In this document: in pieces, positions 15,950 to 24,719 of the stretch
How the letters are laid out: the number at the start of each line of letters is the position of its first letter
How positions within the stretch are numbered: position 1 is the first letter of the stretch
Source of the DNA: Quatrionicoccus australiensis
GTDB taxonomy: Bacteria; Pseudomonadota; Gammaproteobacteria; Burkholderiales; Rhodocyclaceae
Assembly (NCBI RefSeq): GCF_020510425.1
Contig: NZ_JAHBAH010000001.1
Coordinates: 2,585,001-2,649,000 of the forward strand
Direction of reading: 5' to 3'
DNA: 64,000 bases
Notes under the pieces: model-generated
Databases searched by the model: none
Told to the model about the DNA's origin: nothing
What the model saw: only the letters and a program-made list of their open reading frames with translations
Position numbers and translations under genes: made by a program

Positions 15950-17314
15950 TTAACCGACCTGGGGCAAGTGCTTGAGCGATTCGGTAATGGCGGCTTCCGG
16001 GTAAGAGTAATCCTCGAGCTGGCCGGAGAAGTACTTGTCGTAGGACGCCATGTCGAAGTGGCCGTGGCCGGTCAGGCAGAACAGGATGGTCTTGGCCTCG
16101 CCGGTTGCCTTGCAGCGCAGGGCTTCGTCGATCGCGGCGCGGATCGCGTGGCAGGATTCCGGCGCCGGGATGATGCCTTCGGCACGTGCGAACTGGACGC
16201 CGGCCTCGAAGGTGGCGACCTGCGGCACGGCGATGGCTTCGAGCTTGCCTTCATGCAGCAGTTGCGAAACCAGCGGCGAATCACCGTGATAGCGCAGGCC
16301 GCCGGCGTGGATGCCGGGCGGCATGAAGTCGTGGCCGAGCGTGTACATCTTCATGATCGGCGTGTAGCCGGACACGTCACCGTAGTCGTAGGCGTAGTGG
16401 CCCTTGGTCAGCGTCGGGCAGGAGGTCGGCTCGACCGCGACGCAGCGCAGGTTGGTGGCACGCTTGTCGCCGGCCGCTTTGTCGGCGAGGAAGGGGAAGG
16501 CGATGCCGCCGAAGCTGGAACCGCCACCACACGGCCCGAAGATCACATCCGGGTAGAGGCCGATCTTGTCGAACTGCTTCTTGGCTTCGAGGCCGATCAC
16601 CGTCTGGTGCAGCAGCACATGGTTGAGCACCGAACCCAGCGTGTAGCAGGTGCCGGGATCGGCGGCAGCTTCCTCGACCGCTTCCGAGATGGCCAGGCCG
16701 AGCGAGCCCTGGTTGTTCGGGTCAGCGGCGAGCGCGGCGCGGCCGGCGTTGGTCAGGTTGGTCGGGCTGGCGAAGACTTCGGCGCCCCAGGTCTGCATCA
16801 TCGAGCGGCGGAAGGGCTTTTGCTGGTAGCTGACATTGACCATGAAAACGCGCACCGGCAGGCCGAACATCTGGCCGGCGTAGGCGATGGACGAACCCCA
16901 CTGGCCGGCGCCGGTCTCGGTGGTCAGCTTCTTGGTGCCGGCCAGCTTGTTGAAGTAGGCCTGCGGCACAGCGGAGTTCGGCTTGTGCGAGCCGGCCGGC
17001 GAGCCGCCTTCGTACTTGAAGAAAATCTTGGCCGGCGTGCCGAGGGCGCGTTCCAGGCCGAGCGCGCGGCAGAGCGGGGCGGGGCGCCATTGTGCATAGA
17101 TCTGGCGGACTTCCTCGGGGATCGCGATCCAGCGCTCGGCGGACATTTCCTGTTCGAGGATGGGGGCGGGAAAAATCGCGCCCATCGCTTCCGGCGGCAC
17201 CGGCTGGCCGTCCGGACCGAGCGGCGGCGCCGGCGGGTTGGGCATGTCGGCGACAACGTTGTACCAGTGGGTGGGGATCTCTTCTTGTTCGAGATTGATC
17301 CGCAGCGGCGTCAT
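15950..17314 (-). CDS. TrpB2-type pyridoxal-phosphate enzyme (tryptophan synthase beta-like)
   Basis: The 454-residue protein is longer than classical TrpB (about 400). It opens with the TrpB2-specific region PTHWYNVVADMPNPPAPPLG. The PLP lysine is K111 in GSHKPNSA, and a Gly-rich phosphate cup GPCGGGSS follows. TrpB2 enzymes condense indole and serine without a TrpA partner, or act as indole salvage enzymes. No trpA lies nearby, which fits a stand-alone role. It is the first gene of a minus-strand run leading to the SPOR protein and coaE. Confidence 0.9.
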   Translation of the reverse strand: MTPLRINLEQEEIPTHWYNVVADMPNPPAPPLGPDGQPVPPEAMGAIFPAPILEQEMSAERWIAIPEEVRQIYAQWRPAPLCRALGLERALGTPAKIFFKYEGGSPAGSHKPNSAVPQAYFNKLAGTKKLTTETGAGQWGSSIAYAGQMFGLPVRVFMVNVSYQQKPFRRSMMQTWGAEVFASPTNLTNAGRAALAADPNNQGSLGLAISEAVEEAAADPGTCYTLGSVLNHVLLHQTVIGLEAKKQFDKIGLYPDVIFGPCGGGSSFGGIAFPFLADKAAGDKRATNLRCVAVEPTSCPTLTKGHYAYDYGDVSGYTPIMKMYTLGHDFMPPGIHAGGLRYHGDSPLVSQLLHEGKLEAIAVPQVATFEAGVQFARAEGIIPAPESCHAIRAAIDEALRCKATGEAKTILFCLTGHGHFDMASYDKYFSGQLEDYSYPEAAITESLKHLPQVG

Positions 17315-17485
17315 ATTTTTCTCTCCCTGATGCGATTCGGCAAAGGCGGTAAATTACCCCAAAAGCCAGGTCGGACCAAGGCCGGCGCGGGCATTTTGTG
17401 CCTTTTTGCCCGGTCGACCGCTGCCCGGCGCGAAGACTGCGGGTAAAGTACGGCCTGCGCCATTTCTTCGTCCGAAACCCTCGCC

Positions 17486-18028
17486 TTGTCTGCCCAGAAT
17501 ACTCATTCCCTGCTCTGCCATCCGGCCAGTCCGTGTGCCGGCATTTTCGCTGTCGAAGTAACGGCGAACCTTGGTGCCCAAGGGGATTTGGCGCTGTGCT
17601 ATCGCTTGCGTGCGGCGCCGAACGCGCTTCGCCTGCCGGTGCCACGGCCGCCCGCCTTTGCCGACGGTTTGTGGCAGCACACCTGCTGCGAGTTGTTCGT
17701 GGCGGTCGACGCGAAAAAATACCGCGAATTCAATTTCTCGCCCTCCGGGGAATGGGCGGTTTATGACTTTGCCGGCTACCGCGAGCGTATTGAATCCGCC
17801 ATTCCGGTGGCGCCGCAGATCAGCCTGGCACAAGCGAGCGATGCGGTCGAACTGCGCGTGCTGATTCCGGCTGCCCTGTTGCCGGGCGGTGCGGTGCTGC
17901 AGGTCGGCCTGACGGCCGTGCTCGAAGCGGCCGACGGCAGCAAGACTTACTGGGCGCTGGCGCATGCCGCCGCGCAACCCGATTTTCATTTGCGGCAGAG
18001 CTTCGCGCTGACCCTGAAAGCCTCTTGA
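17486..18028 (+). CDS. DOMON-like domain protein
   Basis: The 180-residue protein is a predicted beta-sandwich with the conserved words LWQHTCCELFV and YREFNFSPSGEWAVYDF, typical of DOMON-like carbohydrate- or heme-binding proteins in proteobacteria. No signal peptide is seen. The only reasonable start is the TTG at 17486. It ends 2 nt before the muramidase gene, so the two are likely co-transcribed. Its function is unknown; a sugar-binding role is plausible from the neighbour. Confidence 0.75.
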   Translation: MSAQNTHSLLCHPASPCAGIFAVEVTANLGAQGDLALCYRLRAAPNALRLPVPRPPAFADGLWQHTCCELFVAVDAKKYREFNFSPSGEWAVYDFAGYRERIESAIPVAPQISLAQASDAVELRVLIPAALLPGGAVLQVGLTAVLEAADGSKTYWALAHAAAQPDFHLRQSFALTLKAS

Positions 18029-18030
18029 TC

Positions 18031-19245
18031 ATGACTGTTTCTATCCTCTTCGGTATCGACCGCCTGCTCGCCGAGCCGGAACTGCGCCGGCCGCTCGCTG
18101 GCCGCCGTGTCGCGCTGCTTGCGCATCCGGCTTCGGTAACTGCCGAGCTGACGCATTCGCTCGACGCGCTGGCTGCGCTGCCCGACATCAAGTTGAGTGC
18201 CGCCTTCGGGCCGCAGCACGGCTTGCGCGGCGACAAGCAGGACAACATGGTCGAGTCGCCCGACTTTCTCGACCCGCAGCTCGGCATCCCGGTCTTCAGT
18301 CTGTACGGCGAAGTGCGCCGGCCGAGCGACGCGATGATGGAAACCTTCGACGTGCTGCTGGTCGACCTGCAGGATCTCGGCTGCCGCATCTACACCTTCA
18401 TCACCACCTTGCGCTACGTGCTCGAAGCCGCCGCCAAGCATGGCAAGACGGTCTGGGTGCTCGATCGGCCGAACCCGGCCGGCCGTCCGGTCGAAGGCCT
18501 GAGCCTGCGCGCCGGCTGGGAAAGCTTCGTCGGTGCCGGCCCGATGCCGATGCGGCACGGCCTGACCATGGGCGAACTCGGCCTGTGGTTCATCGACTTG
18601 CTCAACCTCGATGTCGATTACAAAGTTATCGAAATGCAGGGCTGGCAGCCGGAAGCAGCGCCCGGTTACGGCTGGCCGCTCGGCGAGCGGACCTGGATCA
18701 ACCCGAGCCCGAATGCGCCCAACCTGTGGATGGCGCGCGCCTACGCCGGCACCGTCATGCTCGAAGGCGCGACGCTCTCCGAAGGGCGCGGCACGACGCG
18801 TCCGCTCGAACTGTTCGGCGCGCCCGACATCGATGCCCGCGCCGTACTCGCCGAAATGCGTGCCTTCGCGCCGCACTGGCTGGCCGGCTGCACGCTGCGC
18901 GAGATCTGGTTCGAGCCGACCTTCCACAAGCACGCCGGCAAGCTGTGCAACGGCATCCAGATCCATGTCGAGGATGCCCGCTACGAACACGCCGCCTTCC
19001 GCCCCTGGCGCCTGCAGGCGCTCGCCTTCAAGGCGATCCGCCGGCTGTATCCCGATTACCCGCTGTGGCGCGACTTTGCCTACGAATACGAGCACGATCG
19101 TCTGGCGATCGACCTGATCAACGGCTCGCCCTTGCTGCGCGAGTGGGTGGATGATCCGGCGAGTGCCGCGGACGATCTGGAGCATCTGGCCCTGGCTGAC
19201 GAAACAGCCTGGCACGAGGTGCGGCGGCCTTTCCTGCGTTACTGA
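18031..19245 (+). CDS. DUF1343/NamZ-family exo-beta-N-acetylmuramidase-like protein
   Basis: The 404-residue protein has the family landmarks LLAHPASVTAE, FGPQHGLRGDKQDNM, DVLLVDLQDLGCRIYTF and VLDRPNPAGR. Bacillus subtilis NamZ of this family releases MurNAc from the non-reducing end of cell-wall glycans. No signal peptide is visible here, so it may process muropeptide sugars in the cytoplasm, or export may be missed. The ATG at 18031 is preferred to a TTG two codons earlier. A bidirectional terminator lies 115 nt downstream. Confidence 0.85.
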   Translation: MTVSILFGIDRLLAEPELRRPLAGRRVALLAHPASVTAELTHSLDALAALPDIKLSAAFGPQHGLRGDKQDNMVESPDFLDPQLGIPVFSLYGEVRRPSDAMMETFDVLLVDLQDLGCRIYTFITTLRYVLEAAAKHGKTVWVLDRPNPAGRPVEGLSLRAGWESFVGAGPMPMRHGLTMGELGLWFIDLLNLDVDYKVIEMQGWQPEAAPGYGWPLGERTWINPSPNAPNLWMARAYAGTVMLEGATLSEGRGTTRPLELFGAPDIDARAVLAEMRAFAPHWLAGCTLREIWFEPTFHKHAGKLCNGIQIHVEDARYEHAAFRPWRLQALAFKAIRRLYPDYPLWRDFAYEYEHDRLAIDLINGSPLLREWVDDPASAADDLEHLALADETAWHEVRRPFLRY

Positions 19246-19359
19246 CTGGTGGTTTAGCTGGAACCTCGACAATTAAATAGTCATTGCGACGCTCGCTAGC
19301 TGCCCTTCGGTTATTGCCGAACGCAAGCGCGTTCAAATAACTTCAATCGGGTTATGGCG

Positions 19360-19385
19360 AAAAACCGGGGCAAGCCCCGGTTTTT
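19360..19385. terminator. Bidirectional Rho-independent terminator
   Basis: AAAAACCGGGGC pairs with GCCCCGGTTTTT over 12 bp with a very short loop. It lies between the convergent NamZ-like and M48 genes and has A/T tracts on both sides. Confidence 0.88.
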
Positions 19386-19403
19386 CACGTTTGCGACGTC
19401 GAT

Positions 19404-20213
19404 TTATTTCTTTGCTGCAGCAGTCGGCTTGGCGGCGAGGCGTTCGCGCATGCGCTGGGCGCGTTCGCTGGACGGCGGATGCGAGCTGAACATGCTGCTG
19501 TTGTTGCCGAGCTTGGCCAGTTTCTCGAAGGCGGTGACGAGGCCGTCGCGTTTGAGCTTGGCCGTGGTCAGCAGGTCGAAGGAGTAATCGTCGGCGGCGC
19601 TTTCCTGGATCTGCGAGAACTGCGCGTTGACCAGTTTCTCGGTCAGTTCGCCGAGTTGCGAGGTGCTCAGTGCGGCAACCGTCTGGTTGCCCGAGGCGGC
19701 GGCGAGCTGGCGGGCGGCCGAGGCGGTGTAGGCGGTCTGCATGGCGGCCTTGGCGTGGCCGAGGGCGACGTGGCCGATCTCGTGGCCGATCACGCCGCGC
19801 ACTTCGTCGTCGTTCATCAGCGTCAGCAGGCCGCTATAGACGCGCACGCAGCCGTTGTTCATGGCCCAGGCATTGACGTCCTTGGTCACGTATACCTTGT
19901 AGTTGATGGCCGTGCCGTTCACTTCGCCCGGCATGCCCTTGACGATTTTGGCCAGGCGCAGGGCTTCCTTGCTCTTCGGGGCGGCGACCTTGGCTTCGGC
20001 GTCGAGCGCGGCACAGGACTTGTCGGACAGTTCCTTGACTTCGGCGTCGCTCAGCGTGGCAGCCTTGAAGGCGGCGCTGGCCAGGCCGGTCGTCTTGTCC
20101 GAGTTCATGACCGTGTTGGCGTTGCCGTTGCAGGCGGCGACAAGAATGACGATGCTGGCGGTGCTGACGGCCGCTTTCAAGCTGGCGGCGTTGAATTGAT
20201 ATGGTTTATGCAT
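19404..20213 (-). CDS. M48-family metalloprotease lipoprotein (LoiP/YggG-like)
   Basis: This 269-residue zinc protease has a lipoprotein signal with the lipobox VAAC (Cys28) and the zinc site H144-E145-I-G-H148 followed by VALGHAKAAM. A late SHPPSSERAQRMRE segment is typical of the LoiP/YcaL group that degrades misfolded outer-membrane proteins. The ATG at 20213 is chosen over an upstream frame extension because it gives a proper basic-hydrophobic signal (MHKPYQFNAASLKAAV). The 171 nt between it and the FAD gene show no further feature. Confidence 0.88.
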   Translation of the reverse strand: MHKPYQFNAASLKAAVSTASIVILVAACNGNANTVMNSDKTTGLASAAFKAATLSDAEVKELSDKSCAALDAEAKVAAPKSKEALRLAKIVKGMPGEVNGTAINYKVYVTKDVNAWAMNNGCVRVYSGLLTLMNDDEVRGVIGHEIGHVALGHAKAAMQTAYTASAARQLAAASGNQTVAALSTSQLGELTEKLVNAQFSQIQESAADDYSFDLLTTAKLKRDGLVTAFEKLAKLGNNSSMFSSHPPSSERAQRMRERLAAKPTAAAKK

Positions 20214-20385
20214 GGCCTTACCCTGTTCCGGAGTTGGAGAAGCCCCTCGGGAGAGCAATTCGGGGGGCGAAGAAGGCCGGGACTATGCGCTTTGGATGCG
20301 GATCGGTCAAGCAAATGGCATTTTTTCAGCGCTCCGCAGGTCGTGGCGCCGGTTCGGGCGAGCCGCTAACTGTGCCGGCGGATGC

Positions 20386-22005
20386 CTATGCCCGCATTAG
20401 GCGTTCGGCCGCCGTGACGCCGCGGTCAAGCGCCTCCTCGAACAATGAAAACCCCGACAGGTCGGCGTGTGCCAGTGCAATACGCGGGCTGCGAAAACCG
20501 GCCAGTTTTTCGCGTTGACCGCTGAACAGGCTGCCCGGCGTCGGGCGGCGCATGGCGTGGCCGTTGCGGAAGATGTCGAGGCGGGTGGTCTGGCGGCGGA
20601 TGTCGGGGTGTACCCGTTCGAGTTCGGCGAGGATGCCTTCGGCCCAGGTTTCGCGCGGCGTTTCGAGCAGCAGGCGGCGCCCGGCGGCCGGCGCCATGTC
20701 ATGCAGGGCGCGGTAGTAAGTGAATACCGTGCCGCGCTGCTGGCGGCGGATCAACTGGTGGGTGGCGACGATGTAGCCGAGGCCGGGGCTGTCGTGGAGC
20801 ACGTTGTCCCAGGCCAGCGGCGCGCCGTGGCGTTCTTCCGGGAAATCGGCAAGATGCAGGTTGGCGGTCAGCCAGGGCGAGTATTCGCCGGTCTGTGCTG
20901 CGCTTTTCAGATCGCCCGGCATGTCCGGCCAGACGCGCGGCAGGATGAAGGCCGGCGCCGCCCAGATCAGTTGGCGTGCCTGATAGCGGATGCTTTTATC
21001 GTTTTCCAGCACGTCGACCGTCAGGCCGTGCTTGTCTTCCATGATGCGCCAGACCAGGCTGTTGCTGCGGATGCGTTCGCCCGCGCTGGCCGCCAGGCCG
21101 CGCGCCAGCCAGGCGTTGCCTTCGGGCGCGGTGAGCACGGCATCGGGGGCGGCGTTGGCCGCTTCGCCGTTGCGGCAGGCAAAGTAGTGCAGGCCGGCCC
21201 AGGCCGAGGTTTGCCGGTAGTCGCTGCCGTAATCGTCGCGGCAGGCGTAGTTGGCCAGCCAATGCAGGCTGGGGGCGGTGTAGCCGTTGGCGTTCAGCCA
21301 CTGACTGAACGGTATGCGGTCGAGGGCGAGCCAGTCGGCATCGCGGCTGGACAAGGCCATCGGCAGCGCAAACCGACGTCGGCCGTCTTTGCCGCGCGCC
21401 TGCTTGAGTTCCTGCATGTGCGCGTGAAAGCGCTGCTGCTGTTCGCGTTCGCCGGCGTCAAGGCCGCGTTGCGGCAGCAGGCCTTCCTGCCACAGGCCGT
21501 TGCGGTAGATGCGCTCCTGCGGCGTGGCGCACAGGTAGCGCTCGTCGTAGACCGGTTTGACGGCGCCCGGGTCGCCTTGCAGGACGCCGAGTTCGGCGAG
21601 CAGTTCGCGCACGTCGCGCGCTTCGGGGCCGGGCAGTGGCAGATAGTGGGCGCCCCAGGGATAGGCGACGAGCGGACTGTGGCCGGCGCGCGAATTGCCG
21701 CCGGCTTCGCTTTCCATTTCGAGCACCAGGAAGTCGTCGACCGCTGCGCGCGCCAGTTTCCTGGCGGCAGACAGGCCGGAAATGCCGCCGCCGACAATCA
21801 GTGTGCCGGTATGGCGGATTGCGTCGGGGGCGGGAAAGTTGCCGGCAAGCAGGCGGTGACCGAGGGTTTGCGTCATGCCGAAGGTTTCGCCCGGCGGCAG
21901 TGCCGGTTTGCCGGCCGGGGCGCAGCCGGCGAGGGCGCCGGCACCCAGGGTGCAGAGAAAGTCGCGGCGGCTGAAGCCGCCACGGGCTGCAACTGGCTTA
22001 GTCAA
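20386..22005 (-). CDS. Tat-exported FAD/NAD(P)-binding oxidoreductase (amine-oxidase-like)
   Basis: The 539-residue protein begins with a twin-arginine signal (FSRRDFL, R13-R14) ending in an LAGC lipobox (Cys28), so it is probably a Tat-dependent periplasmic lipoprotein. A Rossmann dinucleotide site TLIVGGGISGLSAA (residues 68-80) follows, and the body resembles flavin amine oxidase/phytoene-desaturase proteins. The substrate is unknown. The TTG at 22005 overlaps the ftsX stop and starts the signal cleanly; a longer version lies antisense-like inside ftsX. Linkage to ftsEX is by position only. Confidence 0.78.
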   Translation of the reverse strand: MTKPVAARGGFSRRDFLCTLGAGALAGCAPAGKPALPPGETFGMTQTLGHRLLAGNFPAPDAIRHTGTLIVGGGISGLSAARKLARAAVDDFLVLEMESEAGGNSRAGHSPLVAYPWGAHYLPLPGPEARDVRELLAELGVLQGDPGAVKPVYDERYLCATPQERIYRNGLWQEGLLPQRGLDAGEREQQQRFHAHMQELKQARGKDGRRRFALPMALSSRDADWLALDRIPFSQWLNANGYTAPSLHWLANYACRDDYGSDYRQTSAWAGLHYFACRNGEAANAAPDAVLTAPEGNAWLARGLAASAGERIRSNSLVWRIMEDKHGLTVDVLENDKSIRYQARQLIWAAPAFILPRVWPDMPGDLKSAAQTGEYSPWLTANLHLADFPEERHGAPLAWDNVLHDSPGLGYIVATHQLIRRQQRGTVFTYYRALHDMAPAAGRRLLLETPRETWAEGILAELERVHPDIRRQTTRLDIFRNGHAMRRPTPGSLFSGQREKLAGFRSPRIALAHADLSGFSLFEEALDRGVTAAERLMRA

Positions 22006-22897
22006 ATTTCCTGAGCGACAGGCTGACCGAGAGCTGTGCGCCGAGCCAGCCGAGGAAGGCACCGGCACCGGTCAACACGCCAATTGCGGCAAATCCTGGC
22101 GCACGCAGGCTGAAGCTGGCGCCATAAAGACCGGCCAGATCGCCGACCGGGCCGGCCAGCAGGCGCAGCGCGCCGATCACCAGCAGCGCCGCCAGCAGGC
22201 CGCCAAGCGCACCCTGCAGGGCGCCGAAATAATAGAAGGGGCGGCGAATGAAGGCGTCGGTGGCGCCGATCATGCGGGCAACCTCGATTTCGGCGGCCTG
22301 GGCCATGACCTGCAGGCGGATGGTATTGAAGGTGACGGCAACCAGACCGGCGCCGAAGATGCCGGCGAGCATCCACAGCGCCAGCTTGCCGAGCTTGAGG
22401 AAGGCATCGAAACGCTTGACCCAGGCCGAATCGAGCTGGACATGGGCAACCTTGGGCCAGCCGGTGATTTCGCGGCGCAGGATTTCGAGTTTTTCCGGTT
22501 CGGTATTGGCCGGCTCGATGATGAAGGCGTCGGGTAGCGGATTGCGCGGCAGGCTGGCGACGATGTCGGCCATGCCTTCACTGGTCTGCATGCGCTTCAG
22601 GGCTTCTTCCTTGGGCACGAAACGCCAGGTGCTGTTCGGGGCCTGGCGCAGGCGGGTGGAAATTTCATCGACGTCCTTCTTGCTCGCATCGATCTGCATG
22701 AACAGGCTGATCTGCTGCACGCCGGAAGCGTTGCGGCCGAGGTCGCGCAGGTTGTCGAGCAGGACGTAGCCGAAGCCGGGCAGGGTCAGTGCGATGCCGA
22801 TGACGAGCAGAGAAAGCAGCGTGTTGAGCGGCGTCGACCAGAGGCGGCGCAGGGCCGAGCTGAGGGCCGCCTGGTGCTGGGATAGCCAGGCGTTCAT
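21998..22897 (-). CDS. ftsX: Cell division ABC permease FtsX
   Basis: The 299-residue protein has a cytoplasmic N-terminus, TM1 at about residues 22-42, and a large periplasmic loop with RLRQAPNSTWRFVPKEEAL. Three C-terminal helices follow, with the AEIEVARMIGATDAFIRRPF coupling segment. With FtsE it activates peptidoglycan hydrolases at the septum. It overlaps ftsE by 4 nt (ATGA) and shares bases with the downstream oxidoreductase start. Confidence 0.95.
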   Translation of the reverse strand: MNAWLSQHQAALSSALRRLWSTPLNTLLSLLVIGIALTLPGFGYVLLDNLRDLGRNASGVQQISLFMQIDASKKDVDEISTRLRQAPNSTWRFVPKEEALKRMQTSEGMADIVASLPRNPLPDAFIIEPANTEPEKLEILRREITGWPKVAHVQLDSAWVKRFDAFLKLGKLALWMLAGIFGAGLVAVTFNTIRLQVMAQAAEIEVARMIGATDAFIRRPFYYFGALQGALGGLLAALLVIGALRLLAGPVGDLAGLYGASFSLRAPGFAAIGVLTGAGAFLGWLGAQLSVSLSLRKFD

Positions 22898-23547
22898 GCG
22901 ACGACCCTCCCGTGGTCGAGGCGCAGCACGTTCGGATGGTAGCGCTCGACCCAGCTTTGATCGTGGGTGGCGACGACGACGGTGACGCCGACCTGGTGGA
23001 AGGCCGAGAAAATTTCGAGGATGTCGCGGGCCGATTCAGCATCGAGATTGCCGGTCGGTTCGTCGGCGAGCAGGATGGTTGGGCGATTGACCACGGCGCG
23101 GGCGATTGCCAGGCGCTGTTGTTCACCGCCGGAAAGGGCAATCGGCATCGCCTTTTCGCGGGCGAGCAGGCCGACCTTGTCGAGTGCGGCGCGGGCGCGG
23201 CGGACGGCCTCGCGATGCGGCAGGCCGACGATCTGCAGCGGCAGCAACACGTTGTCGAGGGCGCTGCGGTCAAACAGCAGCTTCTGGTCCTGGAAGACCA
23301 GGCCGAAGTTGCGCCGCAGGTAGGGAATGGCGCTGCGGCGCAGGGCCGACAGGTTCTGGCCATTGACGACCAGGCTGCCCGAGGTCGGGCGCTCGACCGA
23401 AGCCAGCAGCTTGACCAGCGTTGTCTTGCCGGCACCGGAGTGGCCGGTGATCAGCGTCATCTGGCCGGCCGAAATTTCGAAGCTGACTTCGCGCAGCGCT
23501 TCGTGGCCGCCGGGGTAACGCTTGGAAAGATTGCTGGCGAGAATCAT
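22894..23547 (-). CDS. ftsE: Cell division ATP-binding protein FtsE
   Basis: This 217-residue ATPase has Walker A GHSGAGKTT, the signature LSGGEQQRLAIARA and Walker B LLADEPTGNLD. It uses ATP hydrolysis to drive conformational change in FtsX. It lies between ftsY (77-nt gap containing an intergenic repeat) and ftsX (4-nt overlap), the conserved ftsYEX order. Confidence 0.96.
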   Translation of the reverse strand: MILASNLSKRYPGGHEALREVSFEISAGQMTLITGHSGAGKTTLVKLLASVERPTSGSLVVNGQNLSALRRSAIPYLRRNFGLVFQDQKLLFDRSALDNVLLPLQIVGLPHREAVRRARAALDKVGLLAREKAMPIALSGGEQQRLAIARAVVNRPTILLADEPTGNLDAESARDILEIFSAFHQVGVTVVVATHDQSWVERYHPNVLRLDHGRVVA

Positions 23548-23555
23548 TTTTTAGT

Positions 23556-23630
23556 TGTTAGCTATTAGATGTTAGGGGTTTGAGCTAAAGGCTTACTCGA
23601 TCCTCTATCTTGGCAGCTCGATCCTACTCA
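23556..23630 (-). repeat. Intergenic repeat, copy B (ftsY-ftsE gap)
   Basis: The gap contains TAGGGGTTTGAGCTAAAG (23573-23590) and two CTCGATCCT words (23596-23604 and 23617-23625). Inverted, these match parts of the palindromic element after prs (36042-36104). It overlaps the end of ftsY by a few bases. No stable terminator hairpin with a T tract was found. Confidence 0.5.
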
Positions 23631-24598
23631 AACAGCGCCTCGACAAAATCCCTGGCCGAGAAGGGGCGCAGGTCGTCGATCTGTTCGCCGACGCCAATGA
23701 AACGGATTGGCTTCGGGCACTGACGGGCGATGGCGGCGACCACGCCGCCCTTGGCCGAGCCGTCGAGCTTGGTCAGGACGAGGCCGGTGACGTTGATCGC
23801 CTTGTCGAAGGCCTTGACCTGCTGCAGCGCATTCTGGCCGATGTTGGCGTCGAGCACGAGCAGGGTTTCGTGCGGGCCGCTCGGTTCGACCTTCTGGATG
23901 ACGCGGCGCACCTTGGCGATTTCTTCCATCAGGTGCAGCTGGGTCGGCAGGCGGCCGGCGGTGTCGGCGAGCACGACGTCAATGCCGCGCGCCTTGGCCG
24001 CGGAGATGGCGTCGAAGACGACGGCGGCCGGGTCACCGTTGTCCTGGGCGATGACCGTGACGTTGTTGCGTTCGCCCCAGGTTTCGAGCTGTTCGCGCGC
24101 GGCGGCGCGGAAGGTGTCGCCGGCGGCGAGCAGCACGCTCTTGCCCTGGTTCTGGAAGTATTTGGCGAGTTTACCGATCGAGGTCGTCTTGCCGGCGCCA
24201 TTGACGCCGGCGATCATGATGACGAAGGGCTTGTGCGTGCCGACGTCGAGCGGTTGCTCGAGCGGCTGCAGCGTGGCGAGCAGGGCGTTGGCTAGGGCCT
24301 GCTGGATGGCGTCCGGCGTGTCCAGCTTGTCGCGTTTGGCGGCTTTTTTCAGTTCGTCGAGCAGGTGCTGCGTCGCCTCGACGCCGCAGTCGCTGGTCAG
24401 GAGCAGGGTTTCGAGTTCTTCGAGGAGTTCGTCGTCGACCTTGCCGCGGGCGAAGATGGACTTGAGCTTGCCCCCCAGTTGGGCCCGTGTCTTGGCCAGG
24501 CCCTTGAACAGGCGTTCGCGCCAGGATGGGGCGGCTTCCGCCGGGGCCGGTGCGTCGGCCTTGGTTTCGGGAGCGGATTTTTTCAGGAAACTGAACAT
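23624..24598 (-). CDS. ftsY: Signal recognition particle receptor FtsY
   Basis: The 324-residue SRP GTPase docks ribosome-SRP complexes at the membrane. A short charged N-terminal region (about 50 residues, much shorter than the E. coli A domain) precedes the four-helix N domain. The G domain follows with G1 GVNGAGKTTSIGKLA, a DTAGRL G3 motif and TKLDGSAKGG (G4). The start is ATG at 24598. It is divergent from the M16 peptidase genes. Confidence 0.96.
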   Translation of the reverse strand: MFSFLKKSAPETKADAPAPAEAAPSWRERLFKGLAKTRAQLGGKLKSIFARGKVDDELLEELETLLLTSDCGVEATQHLLDELKKAAKRDKLDTPDAIQQALANALLATLQPLEQPLDVGTHKPFVIMIAGVNGAGKTTSIGKLAKYFQNQGKSVLLAAGDTFRAAAREQLETWGERNNVTVIAQDNGDPAAVVFDAISAAKARGIDVVLADTAGRLPTQLHLMEEIAKVRRVIQKVEPSGPHETLLVLDANIGQNALQQVKAFDKAINVTGLVLTKLDGSAKGGVVAAIARQCPKPIRFIGVGEQIDDLRPFSARDFVEALFE

Positions 24599-24719
24599 GG
24601 GGGAAGTGGTCTCAAGCCTTGCTGACAGGCGGGCGGCAAGCCGTTAAGATGCCGTCCGATCGATGCGGAATCAGCGTCCGATTTTAGCAGAAAGACCTCA
24701 CAGAAAGCCCCGCAATCCC

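Noticed and set aside
15815..17446. A 543-codon plus-strand open frame
   Set aside because: It is antisense to the TrpB2 gene, which has clear catalytic motifs; the plus frame has none.
19246..19359. A regulatory RNA or repeat in the gap after the NamZ-like gene
   Set aside because: Apart from small inverted words such as the GCGTT/AACGC around 19320 no stable structure is evident before the terminator at 19360.
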